Below, in pieces: positions 20,433-28,566 of a stretch of 64,000 bases of DNA. Origin of the DNA: DATDCY01 sp964513745. Its GTDB lineage: Bacteria > JAUVQV01 > DATDCY01. The stretch covers positions 4,377 to 68,376 of the forward strand of contig CAZEOK010000003.1 in the NCBI GenBank assembly GCA_964513745.1, in the 5' to 3' direction. Position numbers and translations under genes: made by a program. The notes under the pieces are model-generated. The model searched no databases and was not told the origin of the DNA. It worked only from the letters and a program-made list of their open reading frames with translations. Each line of letters starts with the position of its first letter. The first letter of the stretch is position 1.

Positions 20433-21452
20433 GTGAGGATACTCGTCGTCTGCAAGGGCTCGAGCCAGATCGGGCTCGGTCACCTTTTTCGCACCGTCAC
20501 GTTCGTGAAGGAGGCATCCCGGCGCCACGAGGTTTCCGTGATAGCCGTGCTCGAGCCGGATCTCCACGAGATCCTGCACAACATCGCGGACTGCACCACC
20601 ATGGTGGAATCCGATGCCGAGGTGGTCGCCGCACTCGGGGACCGCACGCCCGATGTTGTGGTTTTCGACACAGTCACGATGGACCATCCGGCATTCATAG
20701 CCGCGGCTGCGCTCGGGAAGCTGCGCGTCTCGCTGAGCCCGGTGTTTGCCTACGCCTCGGAGATCGACCTGCTCTTCACCCGCACCGCGCGGGGAGAGAG
20801 CGCCGGCCCCACTGTCGTCTACGGTGGCCTGCAGTACTCCGTCTTCAGCGATCACTGCACGGCCATCGCCGACGAGCAGTACTTCGCCAATCTCGGGAAA
20901 CCGGCGTTGCCGATCGGGCTTTGCATGGGCGGCGCGGACGCTGCCAACAAGACGCTCGCCGTGCTGCGGTCGCTCGTGTGCCTCGAGGAGGTGTGCACCT
21001 TCTGGGTGCTGCTCGGCGAAGGCTACCAGCATTCCTACAACGACCTCGTGAACGTCACCCGGAGCGCCCGGCGCCACGAGGTCATCCTCGCGAAGACGAA
21101 CCGCTCGATGTGGAAGATCCTCGGCAACTGCGCCCTGGCGGTCCTCGCCGGCGGTCTGACGACCGTGGAGGCGATCTACGCTGGACTCCCCACGGTCAAC
21201 CTCTTCGAACGTGAAGAACACCTGGACGTCATCTCGCGGGACCTCTTCGAGCGCGGCGTCTGTCTGAACGGCGGCTTCTTCCGCGAGGATTCGCTCGTCG
21301 CGCTGCGCGTTACGCTGCGGGAGCTCATGGAGCGCAAGAGCCGTCTGCTCACGATGCGCGAGAACACCAAGGGTGTCGTGGACAAACTCGGCTGCGAGAG
21401 GATTCTAGAGAAGATCGAGCTGCACGCGAGGGAGCGGGGCGTCCGGATCTGA
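20433..21452 (+). CDS. PseG/SpsG-like UDP-sugar hydrolase or glycosyltransferase
   Basis: 339 residues with a MurG-like GT-B fold. The N terminus VRILVVCKGSSQIGLGHLFR holds the G-x-G-H-x-x-R motif of PseG and SpsG, whose His is the catalytic base that removes UDP from a diacetamido-trideoxy sugar. The C-terminal half has VLAGGLTTVEAIYAGLPTV, the usual donor-site loop. PseG acts between the sugar-nucleotide steps and NeuB/PseI in pseudaminic acid synthesis, and a neuB-type gene lies 2 kb away. The sequence is diverged enough that a glycosyltransferase role remains possible. The GTG start has a GAGAGGG ribosome site. Confidence 0.72.
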   Translation: MRILVVCKGSSQIGLGHLFRTVTFVKEASRRHEVSVIAVLEPDLHEILHNIADCTTMVESDAEVVAALGDRTPDVVVFDTVTMDHPAFIAAAALGKLRVSLSPVFAYASEIDLLFTRTARGESAGPTVVYGGLQYSVFSDHCTAIADEQYFANLGKPALPIGLCMGGADAANKTLAVLRSLVCLEEVCTFWVLLGEGYQHSYNDLVNVTRSARRHEVILAKTNRSMWKILGNCALAVLAGGLTTVEAIYAGLPTVNLFEREEHLDVISRDLFERGVCLNGGFFREDSLVALRVTLRELMERKSRLLTMRENTKGVVDKLGCERILEKIELHARERGVRI

Positions 21453-21456
21453 ATCT

Positions 21457-23283
21457 CTACTGCAGATGGGCGGAGAGAATCTCGCCGAGCGTCGGATAGC
21501 CCTCCCCGATCAGGTTTCCGCGGGTGAAGGCGCCAACCCTGCCAAGGGCCGCGTTGCGCGCCAGCGGGTCCTCGACAAGGGCGCGCGCCGCTTCCCACAG
21601 CTCCTCAGGCGTTCGCGTGACAGTGCCGGCCGCAAGGTACAGGTCGGCGTAACGATATGGCTCGGTCCGGCCGAAAAGGGGGTCTGTCCAGAAGAAGACG
21701 ATCGGCTTGTGGGCGCGGGCGGCATGGATCAGGGCTCCGCCGCAATAATTGAGAGCGATGACGAAGTCGGTCTGCCGCAGCGCATCTTCCAGGGAAACGT
21801 CCGGTGCCAGCAGCTGGACATTGGGGGCGATGTCGATCGCGGCAAACAGCTCACGGTCGGGCCAGTGGGGATGGGTCTTGATCGCGAGCGACAGCAACGA
21901 GCGGAGTCGCGGTGGGGGTGAGGCTGCGGTCCGCAGGGCGTCGCGCTGTGCGGACATGGTGATGGAAGGTGCGAGGTGCATCGGGAAACCGACCGGATTC
22001 GTCAGAACGAGGGCCCGAGCCGGCGTGGTGGCGGCGGGAAGCACCAGATTCCGCATGGGGTATTCCTCCGATGCGATGAGGTCGCGGCAGGGGATCATGC
22101 GGTCCTCCGGGGTGCCGGAGAGCCGATAGATCCTGCTGTGGATTCGCCAGTCGTAGAGGACGCGATCGGCCGCTATCTGATCGTAGGTTCTGGTGATGCC
22201 GGCCCCGTGTGGCACGGCGTAACTGGGCACCCCGCACCTCTTGGCTGCTGCGGCGGGCAGTTGCGATTCACCGTCCGGCAAGGTGCTCACCACGACCACG
22301 GCAGGGCGGGTCCGGCGCCACAGTCCGACCCAGTGGCCGAGGCTCAGTGCCAGGGTGGGCCACCGCCGCGTGCAGGATGAGACAAAAGTGGAAGCCAGGT
22401 GCTCAAGCGCTGCTTCCCACGGCTGACCGCTCGAATTCCGGCGGACCTTTGCATAGCCGTCGAGAAATTGCCGTGCCAGATGGCGCGGTGGCGCTGTCGC
22501 CGGCGGTCCTGGAGCGACTGGAACGGCGAGCGCCGCGGCGATGGTGCCTGCCGATTTCTCGTTGCCCGATAGGAGCGCCAGGGACACCATGCCAGGATGC
22601 GTAGCCGCCAGTTCCCGGATCGCGGGAGAAAACCGGTGGACTTCACCCTCATTGAGCGCGAATACCACTCCTGCTGCGGGCAGGGCGACCTGGGTCGCTC
22701 CCGAGCGAAGGCAGCGGGAGAAGGGGCGGCACAGCGCACGGTGTGCGAGATGCCTCAGGGGTTGGCGGAGGCGCCGCGCTCCGCGGAGCATCGCATTGGA
22801 GGAGTTCACTCTGCGCAATTCGACGCGTGTGCTGAGCAATCCCTTCCAGAGACTGCCGCAGATATCCGCCGGGTTGTAGTAGAGCGCCGGCTCCCCGGCG
22901 TGACCGTGCCAGAAGCGAAGCAGTCCGACGTTTCTCGACGCGCATGTGATCGCGAAGGCTTCCGCCAGCAGCACGTCCCTCCAGAAGTAGTACAGAGCGT
23001 GGTGGTCGAGGTCCGGCCAACAGATGCCGTCGGCCGTGAATTCCGCCCGCGCCGTTGCGAACCATTCCCGCTCGGCGTGTGCCGCCGAGATTTTCGCCCG
23101 CAGCAGGTCCTCCACACTCAGCCAATCATCGAGGACGGTGAAGGGCACCCCGCTTGCGATTGCTGTGCCGACTGCGGCGACATCGAGGGCCAGAACGGTA
23201 CACCCTTCCTCCGGGCAGCTGCGGAGGATGCGCGCCGCGTTGCGGGGAGCCTCCCGGCCGAAGAACGCAAGAACCTTGCTCAT
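21457..23283 (-). CDS. Large glycosyltransferase-like protein of the glycan cluster
   Basis: 608 residues. I recognise no exact family. The layout suggests two Rossmann-like halves: an N-terminal part with LDVAAVGTAIASGVPFTVLD, and a C-terminal part with SLAIKTHPHWPDRELF, VQLLAPDVSLEDALRQTDFV and ALNYCGGALIHAARAHKPIV. The last two are typical of CDP-glycerol or capsule-type GT-B enzymes, where a conserved His pair binds the donor phosphate. YAVPHGAGITRTYD near the middle fits the same group. The ATG at 23283 gives the natural MSKVLAFFG start. It lies downstream of neuB on the same strand and probably acts on the nonulosonate-containing glycan. Confidence 0.65.
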   Translation of the reverse strand: MSKVLAFFGREAPRNAARILRSCPEEGCTVLALDVAAVGTAIASGVPFTVLDDWLSVEDLLRAKISAAHAEREWFATARAEFTADGICWPDLDHHALYYFWRDVLLAEAFAITCASRNVGLLRFWHGHAGEPALYYNPADICGSLWKGLLSTRVELRRVNSSNAMLRGARRLRQPLRHLAHRALCRPFSRCLRSGATQVALPAAGVVFALNEGEVHRFSPAIRELAATHPGMVSLALLSGNEKSAGTIAAALAVPVAPGPPATAPPRHLARQFLDGYAKVRRNSSGQPWEAALEHLASTFVSSCTRRWPTLALSLGHWVGLWRRTRPAVVVVSTLPDGESQLPAAAAKRCGVPSYAVPHGAGITRTYDQIAADRVLYDWRIHSRIYRLSGTPEDRMIPCRDLIASEEYPMRNLVLPAATTPARALVLTNPVGFPMHLAPSITMSAQRDALRTAASPPPRLRSLLSLAIKTHPHWPDRELFAAIDIAPNVQLLAPDVSLEDALRQTDFVIALNYCGGALIHAARAHKPIVFFWTDPLFGRTEPYRYADLYLAAGTVTRTPEELWEAARALVEDPLARNAALGRVGAFTRGNLIGEGYPTLGEILSAHLQ

Positions 23284-23317
23284 CACCGGCGGGATGCGGG
23301 GTCCCTGCACGCTGCCA

Positions 23318-23461
23318 TCATCCGGGGGGCACCGGAGCCAGCCGCGGTTGGTCTTGCAGCAGTACGAGTCCCCGGTCCGCGAAAAGCTTCACGTACTCCA
23401 GAACGTGCCTGACGCGCAGGCCGCACTGGAATCTCTCGAGTGTGAACCGCGGTATGCCCAT
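23318..23461 (-). CDS. Possible 47-residue protein between neuB and the glycosyltransferase
   Basis: The frame starts MGIPRFTLERFQCGLRVRH after a GGAGG-type ribosome site and stops 34 bases before the next gene. Composition is balanced for a real soluble peptide (amphipathic HVLEYVKLFADRGLVLL helix). No family recognised. Position inside the operon supports expression, but it could also be a fragment. Confidence 0.4.
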   Translation of the reverse strand: MGIPRFTLERFQCGLRVRHVLEYVKLFADRGLVLLQDQPRLAPVPPG

Positions 23462-23496
23462 GGCGTCCCCTCGCTCCTCCCTTCGGAGATCGACGG

Positions 23497-24513
23497 TCAG
23501 TCCCTGGGCTGGAAGCCGATGTGGCCAACGGTGAAGGCCTCGTGCCGGGCAATGCCCTTCGTGAGCACTTTGCCGACCAGGTCGTCGCATTGGCTGGCGC
23601 TCATGGCATTCTCCGGACGGAGGATCAGGATGTCTTCGTCGCGGATGGTTTCCCCGGCCTGCATCTCCCGAGCGGCGTACAGCGCCCGCCGGGCGCGTTT
23701 CCTCGTGGCGCGTTCAGCCTCGCCCACCTTGTCCGCGGCCTCGCGGATCGCAGCCTGCGCGGCTCGGAGATCCGAGACGTAGGTCGTCATCCCGGCCTCG
23801 TCCATGGCATGGTGGTGGTCGAATCCCTCCTGCGCCCGGTCCCGGGTCACGTGCTTCTCGATGTAGGTCGCGCCCTTGGCGATGGCGATGGCCGCGGCGA
23901 TCGCGCCCTCGGTGTGGTCCGAGAAGCCGACAGGGAAGCCGAATCGCGAAGCGAGGACATCGATGAAGGAGAGGTTCGTCTCCTCGAGTCGCGCAGGGTA
24001 GACCGAGACACAGTGCATGAGCACGAGGTCGTGAAAGCCGGTCCTCAGGATCTCCCGCACCGAGAACTCGATCTCCGCGAGCGACGACATCCCGGTCGAG
24101 AGGATCATCCTCACGCCCTTCTCCGCCACCTGCCGCAAGAAGCGCACGTTGTTCAGGTCGGTGGAGGCGACCTTGACGTATGCGGGTTGCAGGGAGCAGA
24201 GCAGCTCGAGGCCGCGCCGGTCGAAGACCGACGCGCTGAAATCAAGCCCGAGCTCGCGGGCGCGATCCGCGAGCTGGCGGTAGGCGTCGTCGGGCAGCAT
24301 GAAGCGGCGGCGCATCGCGACGACCTCGCGGATGTCGTAGTGGCCGTACTCGTAGTCGCCCGGCAGATAGAGCTCGTCTGGATCGATGATCTGGAACTTG
24401 ACCGAGTCCGCGCCCGCGCGGCTCGCGAGATCGATCAGCCGCAGCGCCTCGTCGAGGCTGCCGTTGTGGTTGGCGCCGGCTTCGGCGATCACGTGGGTGT
24501 TGGCCGGGCGCAT
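23497..24513 (-). CDS. neuB: N-acetylneuraminate synthase family protein (NeuB/PseI/LegI type)
   Basis: 338 residues. The TIM-barrel part has HVIAEAGANHNGSLDEAL at the N terminus, DSVKFQ near 37, MILSTGMSSLAEIEFSV, LMHCVSVYPA, VGFSDHTEG and YIEKHVTRDR. These are the residues that bind phosphoenolpyruvate, metal and the hexosamine in sialic acid synthases. A C-terminal SAF/antifreeze-like domain follows (RRALYAAREMQAGETIRDED). The enzyme condenses PEP with a six-carbon amino sugar to give a nine-carbon nonulosonic acid. Which one (neuraminic, legionaminic, pseudaminic) cannot be told. It sits in a leftward operon, six bases behind the pyruvyltransferase-like gene. Confidence 0.92.
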   Translation of the reverse strand: MRPANTHVIAEAGANHNGSLDEALRLIDLASRAGADSVKFQIIDPDELYLPGDYEYGHYDIREVVAMRRRFMLPDDAYRQLADRARELGLDFSASVFDRRGLELLCSLQPAYVKVASTDLNNVRFLRQVAEKGVRMILSTGMSSLAEIEFSVREILRTGFHDLVLMHCVSVYPARLEETNLSFIDVLASRFGFPVGFSDHTEGAIAAAIAIAKGATYIEKHVTRDRAQEGFDHHHAMDEAGMTTYVSDLRAAQAAIREAADKVGEAERATRKRARRALYAAREMQAGETIRDEDILILRPENAMSASQCDDLVGKVLTKGIARHEAFTVGHIGFQPRD

Positions 24514-24519
24514 GGCTGG

Positions 24520-25587
24520 CTAGCGGCCGAGGACGAGCCGGGCATACCGTGTGCAGCCGTCGAGCAGCGCCGCCCTGAGCTCGCACCAGGTCCCGCGCCT
24601 GAGGGCGGCGATGGTGGTCTCGTGGTCCACCCGGGCGTCGAGCCTGCGGGCCACGTCGCCCGGGACGTCGCCGGCGAGCATGTCGACATTCCAGGCGCCG
24701 AGCCCCACCGTCTCGATGGCGCTGCGGCCCCGTTCGTCGTAGCTGACGGGTATTGCGAAGGTCCCGAGCGCGAGGCAGGGCAGGAAGGAGTGGAGGCGGT
24801 AGGTGACGTTCAGCCGGGCGTTCTTGAGCAGGGTGAGGTAGGTAAACACGTCCTCTGTGTAGGCGTACTCGATCCCCCGAAAAGAGGCGGCGAACGGGAT
24901 GTCGCGGTGGTCGTGGCAGAGGAGCTTCACCTGAGCGTATCCCCGCTGCCGTAGCAGCTCGACGGTCCGGATGATGTCCTCCCTGACCCGGTATTGCCAG
25001 GACACCGGGACGCTCATCAGGTGGGGCGCGCGGATCGAGATGAGCGCATCCGCGCCGTCCCTCTCGGCGAGGGGGTCGAAGTGTATCGGCATCTCGTCGA
25101 TGAAAAGCGACGGGCAGCCGCAGACGAGGCTCGAGCACCCGATGCTCTCGAGGTAGTCCCGGGTCGCGACGTCACGCACGAGGGAGAGGTCGGCACGGTC
25201 GTTGAGGGACCTGATCAGCTCGTCCGGCATGACGTTGGTCCGGTCGACGAGTCGCAGGTCGCGGTTGTAGATCCTGCCGCGGGCGAGGCTGAACAGGAGC
25301 AGGGGCACCTCAAGCGCCCGCAGCGCGGTCGGGTTGATCTCGATCTCGCCGTTCTCGTAGAGATTGCCGCCGCCGACGATCAGCCCGCCGCCGAACTGGT
25401 TGATCTCGTAGACGGTCTGGGCGGTGATGCCGGCCTTCCGGTGGGTCTCGTACTTGCCCGTGGCAGGCAGCGAGATCAGGTTGACGGCCTCGCCGAACGC
25501 CTGCCGCACGAAGTGCTTCAGCCCGAGAAAGATGACATCGTTGCCGATGTTGAACCCTTTCGGGCGGATGCAGTAGAGGTTAACCAC
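24520..25587 (-). CDS. Polysaccharide pyruvyl transferase family protein
   Basis: 355 residues of the CsaB/WcaK-type fold. Visible motifs are GFNIGNDVIFLGL at the start, the Gly-rich GGGLIVGGGNLYENGEIEIN near 67, and the C-terminal NVTYRLHSFLPCLALGTFAI followed by VSYDERG, which hold the conserved Arg-His pair and the final acidic residue. The family transfers pyruvate from PEP to sugars as ketals, or in some clades acts as a glycosyl or phosphosugar transferase. It overlaps the CMP-sugar synthetase gene by eight bases and feeds the same pathway. Confidence 0.85.
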   Translation of the reverse strand: MVNLYCIRPKGFNIGNDVIFLGLKHFVRQAFGEAVNLISLPATGKYETHRKAGITAQTVYEINQFGGGLIVGGGNLYENGEIEINPTALRALEVPLLLFSLARGRIYNRDLRLVDRTNVMPDELIRSLNDRADLSLVRDVATRDYLESIGCSSLVCGCPSLFIDEMPIHFDPLAERDGADALISIRAPHLMSVPVSWQYRVREDIIRTVELLRQRGYAQVKLLCHDHRDIPFAASFRGIEYAYTEDVFTYLTLLKNARLNVTYRLHSFLPCLALGTFAIPVSYDERGRSAIETVGLGAWNVDMLAGDVPGDVARRLDARVDHETTIAALRRGTWCELRAALLDGCTRYARLVLGR

Positions 25588-26272
25588 GGTGCAGGCCCAG
25601 CCTCCGGTAGGTGCGGACGATTTCCTCCACGGATGGGGTCTCGTTCCGGCTCAGGCCGGCGAGGAGCTTCTCCAGGATTTCCCGGTCTTCGGGGGTGTCG
25701 ACGACGAGGCGGACGTCGTGGTCGTTGCCATGCGTGTAAGTGTAGAAATAAGCGCGGCATTTGTCCATGTTCTCGTAGAACCACGCCGTGATGTGCTCTC
25801 GCTGGTGCGGATTGAACCCGGGGCAGCGGGAGATGAAGACGTCCGACCGCAGGGCCTCGAGGCTGATGCCGTAGGGAAACGCGCGGGGCACGAGGTTGGT
25901 GACGAAGTCGTAGCCGCCTCCCTCGAGGATGGAGAATCCGGCGGAGATGAGCCCCTTGTTCGGGAAGGGGCTGTCGCCGTTCACCCGCGCGAACAGGTCG
26001 ATCCCGTGGCGCTCGAGGCAGTCCCCGACCCGCCGTGCGACGTCATCGCAGGCGCCCCGGAAGCAGGCGATCCCGGCCCGCTCGGCCACCGCGGCGAGCG
26101 GGTCGTCGAGCGGCCGGTCCGTCGTGGCGAGTATGACCGCGAAGCCCGCGGCGGGGTGCAGGGCGTCGATGCACCGCTCGAGGAGCGTCTTTCCGGCCAG
26201 CGGTGCGAGGGCTTTGCCGGGAAACCGGCGGGAATCGAGGCGCGACAGGATGACGGCGGCTTTCCGGCTCAT
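25580..26272 (-). CDS. CMP-sugar synthetase-like cytidylyltransferase (SpsF/NeuA/PseF type)
   Basis: 230 residues beginning MSRKAAVILSRLDSRRFPGK, the nucleotide-binding signature of this family. The metal-site segment FARVNGDSPF lies near 93, and the closing HDVRLVVDTPEDREILEKLL matches SpsF proteins. It would activate the NeuB product as CMP-sugar for transfer. The gene order exporter-CMP transferase-pyruvyltransferase-NeuB, with gaps of 3, -8 and 6 bases, argues for one transcript. Confidence 0.85.
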   Translation of the reverse strand: MSRKAAVILSRLDSRRFPGKALAPLAGKTLLERCIDALHPAAGFAVILATTDRPLDDPLAAVAERAGIACFRGACDDVARRVGDCLERHGIDLFARVNGDSPFPNKGLISAGFSILEGGGYDFVTNLVPRAFPYGISLEALRSDVFISRCPGFNPHQREHITAWFYENMDKCRAYFYTYTHGNDHDVRLVVDTPEDREILEKLLAGLSRNETPSVEEIVRTYRRLGLHRG

Positions 26273-26275
26273 CGC

Positions 26276-27550
26276 TCAGGAGGTCCCGAGGCTTTGAATC
26301 GTCCACAGGCTCTTGCGGTAGGCGCCGCCGGATCGCGAGACGTTCGAGAAGTCCAGGGCGCGCCCCGTGTCCTTGCTCTGGATGACCGTGAAGTCCAGAG
26401 CCGCCTCGACGAAGTCGTCAACGCCCTCGTGCACGGCATGCCGCAGCCACACGGTCAAAGTGTACTCGCCGGGGTAGAGCGTCAGCTGCGGCACCCGGAT
26501 GCGGAAGGAGCAGGTCCCGGGCTCGAACGTTCGCGGGTCGTTCTCCCACGTGGAGGGGAAGTGGTGGAGCCGCGTCCCGGAAACTGTCGAAATGCAGAAG
26601 CCGATCTCCGGGTTGCGCAGGCGCTGGGTGAACCGGACGGTGAGTTCCGCCCCGAAGTCGCTCCCGAATTCGAACGTGTCGGCGACCGCCCCGTCGCCGG
26701 CGAGCGTGGCGAGCGTCAGCAGTTCGCCGTAGCGGCGGCTGCCGTGGCGTTCGAAGGTGGCGCCTGCGACCGAGAAGTCCGCGGTGCCGCGCCCCGTGAT
26801 CCGGTTCTCCAGGTAGCGCCGGACCGCCTCGGCGGCGCTCCCGTGGAAGGCGGTCGTCCCGCCGCTGAGAAGCAGCCCCTGCGCGCAGAGCGTGTTCACC
26901 GCTCCCATGCTGTGGCTGACGAAGATGACGGTCCGGCCCGAGTCGCTCAGGTCGCGCATCCGGCCGAGGCACTTCCTCTGGAATTCGGCGTCGCCCACCG
27001 CGAGGACCTCGTCGACGAGCAGGATCTCCGTCTCGAGGTGCGCCGCCACCGCAAAGGCCAGGCGCACGTACATGCCGCTGGAGTAGCGCTTGACCGGCGT
27101 GTCGACGAAGGGCTCGACGCCCGCGAACGCGACGATGCTGTCGACCGCGCTGCAGACCTCGCGCCGCGACATCCCGAGAATCGCGCCGTTGAGGAAGATG
27201 TTCTCCTTGCCGGTGAGTTCGGGGTGAAACCCGGTCCCGACCTCGAGGAGGCTCGCCACGCGCCCGCGCAGGCGCGCCTCCCCCTCGGTGGGGTCGGTGA
27301 CCCGGGCGAGGATCTTCAGCAGCGTGCTCTTGCCGGCTCCGTTGCGCCCGATGACCCCGAGGGTGGTGCCGGCCCCGACCGCGAAGGAGACGTCACGCAG
27401 CGCCCACAGGGTCTCGCGCCTGGCGGCCGGCGGGCCCGGGAGGACGCCGCGCACGGAGCGCGCCAGGCTCTCGCGCAGCGTGCGGTACGGGAGGCGTTCC
27501 CCGAGGAGGTAGCGCTTGCCGAGGCCACTGACGGTGATGACGGGCGCCAT
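26276..27550 (-). CDS. wzt: Polysaccharide ABC transporter ATP-binding protein (Wzt) with C-terminal glycan-binding domain
   Basis: 424 residues. The nucleotide-binding domain has Walker A GRNGAGKSTLL near 70, signature YSSGMYVRLAFAVA, Walker B LLVDEVLAVGD and the H-loop IFVSHSM. The C-terminal ~170 residues form an extra domain (DFGAELTVRFTQRLRNPEIG, FRIRVPQLTLYPGEYTLTVW) like the Wzt-C carbohydrate-binding module, which recognises the capped non-reducing end of O-antigens. The ATG at 27550 gives MAPVITVSGLGKRY. It pairs with the permease five bases upstream. Confidence 0.93.
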   Translation of the reverse strand: MAPVITVSGLGKRYLLGERLPYRTLRESLARSVRGVLPGPPAARRETLWALRDVSFAVGAGTTLGVIGRNGAGKSTLLKILARVTDPTEGEARLRGRVASLLEVGTGFHPELTGKENIFLNGAILGMSRREVCSAVDSIVAFAGVEPFVDTPVKRYSSGMYVRLAFAVAAHLETEILLVDEVLAVGDAEFQRKCLGRMRDLSDSGRTVIFVSHSMGAVNTLCAQGLLLSGGTTAFHGSAAEAVRRYLENRITGRGTADFSVAGATFERHGSRRYGELLTLATLAGDGAVADTFEFGSDFGAELTVRFTQRLRNPEIGFCISTVSGTRLHHFPSTWENDPRTFEPGTCSFRIRVPQLTLYPGEYTLTVWLRHAVHEGVDDFVEAALDFTVIQSKDTGRALDFSNVSRSGGAYRKSLWTIQSLGTS

Positions 27551-27555
27551 CGCGG

Positions 27556-28389
27556 TCAGATGACGTCGGCGAAGGAGCGCTCGACGCGGCGGAAATAGAA
27601 GAGACCGCCGACGAGGATCAGCGCCGTCACCAGGGCCGACGTCCCCAATGCCTGCCACGGCACCGGCCGCTGGTCGAGCAGCGCCGCGCGGAAGGCCTCG
27701 ACGGTCCCGCCGACGGGGTTCAGGGCGAGCAGCCAGCGGTGGCGCTCGGGAAGCAGACTCGCCGGGTAGATCACCGGAGTCACGAACAGCCCGAGCTGGA
27801 CGAGGAAGGGGATCACGTACTGGAAGTCCCGGTATGCGACGTTGAGCGCGGCGAGCCAGAGTCCGCACCCGATGGCGGCCAGAAACAGCAGCGCGACCAG
27901 GAACGGCAGCAGCGCGATTCCTGCCGCGGACGGCGCGATGCGGTAATGGAACATCATGAGGATCAACAACAGCGAGGCGACCCCGAGGTCGACGAGTCCC
28001 CCGAGGGCAGCGCCGGCGGGGATCAGGATCCGGGGGAAGAAGACCTTGGTGACGAGAGAGGCGTTGGCGACAACGCTCGCACCCGCTCCGGCGACGGCTC
28101 CGGCAAAGTAGTTCCACGCCAGCAGCCCGCTGTAGACGAAGAGCGGGTAGGGCGCTCCGTCTGATGGCACCCCGGCATACCGACCGAAGACCACGGAAAA
28201 GACGGCCATCGCCGTGAGCGGCTGGAGGATTGCCCAGGCGGCGCCGAGCGCGGTCTGCTTGTACTTGACCGAGACGTCGCGCCACGCAAGGAGGAACAGC
28301 AGCTCGCGGGAGGACCAGAGATCATGAAGGGCAAGGGGAGACCAGCCCCGTCGAGGGCGGATGACGATCTCGCGGTCGGCGGTGTTCAT
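27556..28389 (-). CDS. wzm: Polysaccharide ABC transporter permease (Wzm)
   Basis: 277 residues with six membrane helices after a short cytosolic start. LLFLLAWRDVSVKYKQTALG and AAWAILQPLTAMAVFSVVFG are the ABC-2/Wzm signature, and NPVGGTVEAFRAALL near the end is also typical. With Wzt it flips a complete lipid-linked glycan across the inner membrane. It is the first gene of the leftward operon. Confidence 0.93.
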   Translation of the reverse strand: MNTADREIVIRPRRGWSPLALHDLWSSRELLFLLAWRDVSVKYKQTALGAAWAILQPLTAMAVFSVVFGRYAGVPSDGAPYPLFVYSGLLAWNYFAGAVAGAGASVVANASLVTKVFFPRILIPAGAALGGLVDLGVASLLLILMMFHYRIAPSAAGIALLPFLVALLFLAAIGCGLWLAALNVAYRDFQYVIPFLVQLGLFVTPVIYPASLLPERHRWLLALNPVGGTVEAFRAALLDQRPVPWQALGTSALVTALILVGGLFYFRRVERSFADVI

Positions 28390-28512
28390 ATCGCCGATGC
28401 CGGCGACCCTGGACTCCGGGATCCCTCATCCACTGCGTCACGATAGAGCCGCCCCCAGATGTTGTCAAGCCGCGAAGCGCCAAGAAACCGAGGTGTGCGC
28501 CGACTCAGGCGC

Positions 28513-28541
28513 GCGACATGCCCGCCGGGCGCGGGTATACT
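28513..28541 (+). promoter_or_regulatory. Putative promoter of the GT4 gene
   Basis: GCGACA at 28513-28518 and TATACT at 28536-28541 are separated by 17 bases. The site lies about 25 bases before the ATG at 28567, which also has a GGGGGAAG ribosome site. Confidence 0.45.
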
Positions 28542-28566
28542 CCGCCCGCAACCGGGGGAAGACGAG

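Noticed and set aside
25589..27598. 669-codon plus-strand open frame opposite the Wzt and CMP-synthetase genes
   Set aside because: Composition is low-complexity Val/Asp/Glu/Arg and it spans two real genes on the opposite strand. A shadow of high GC.
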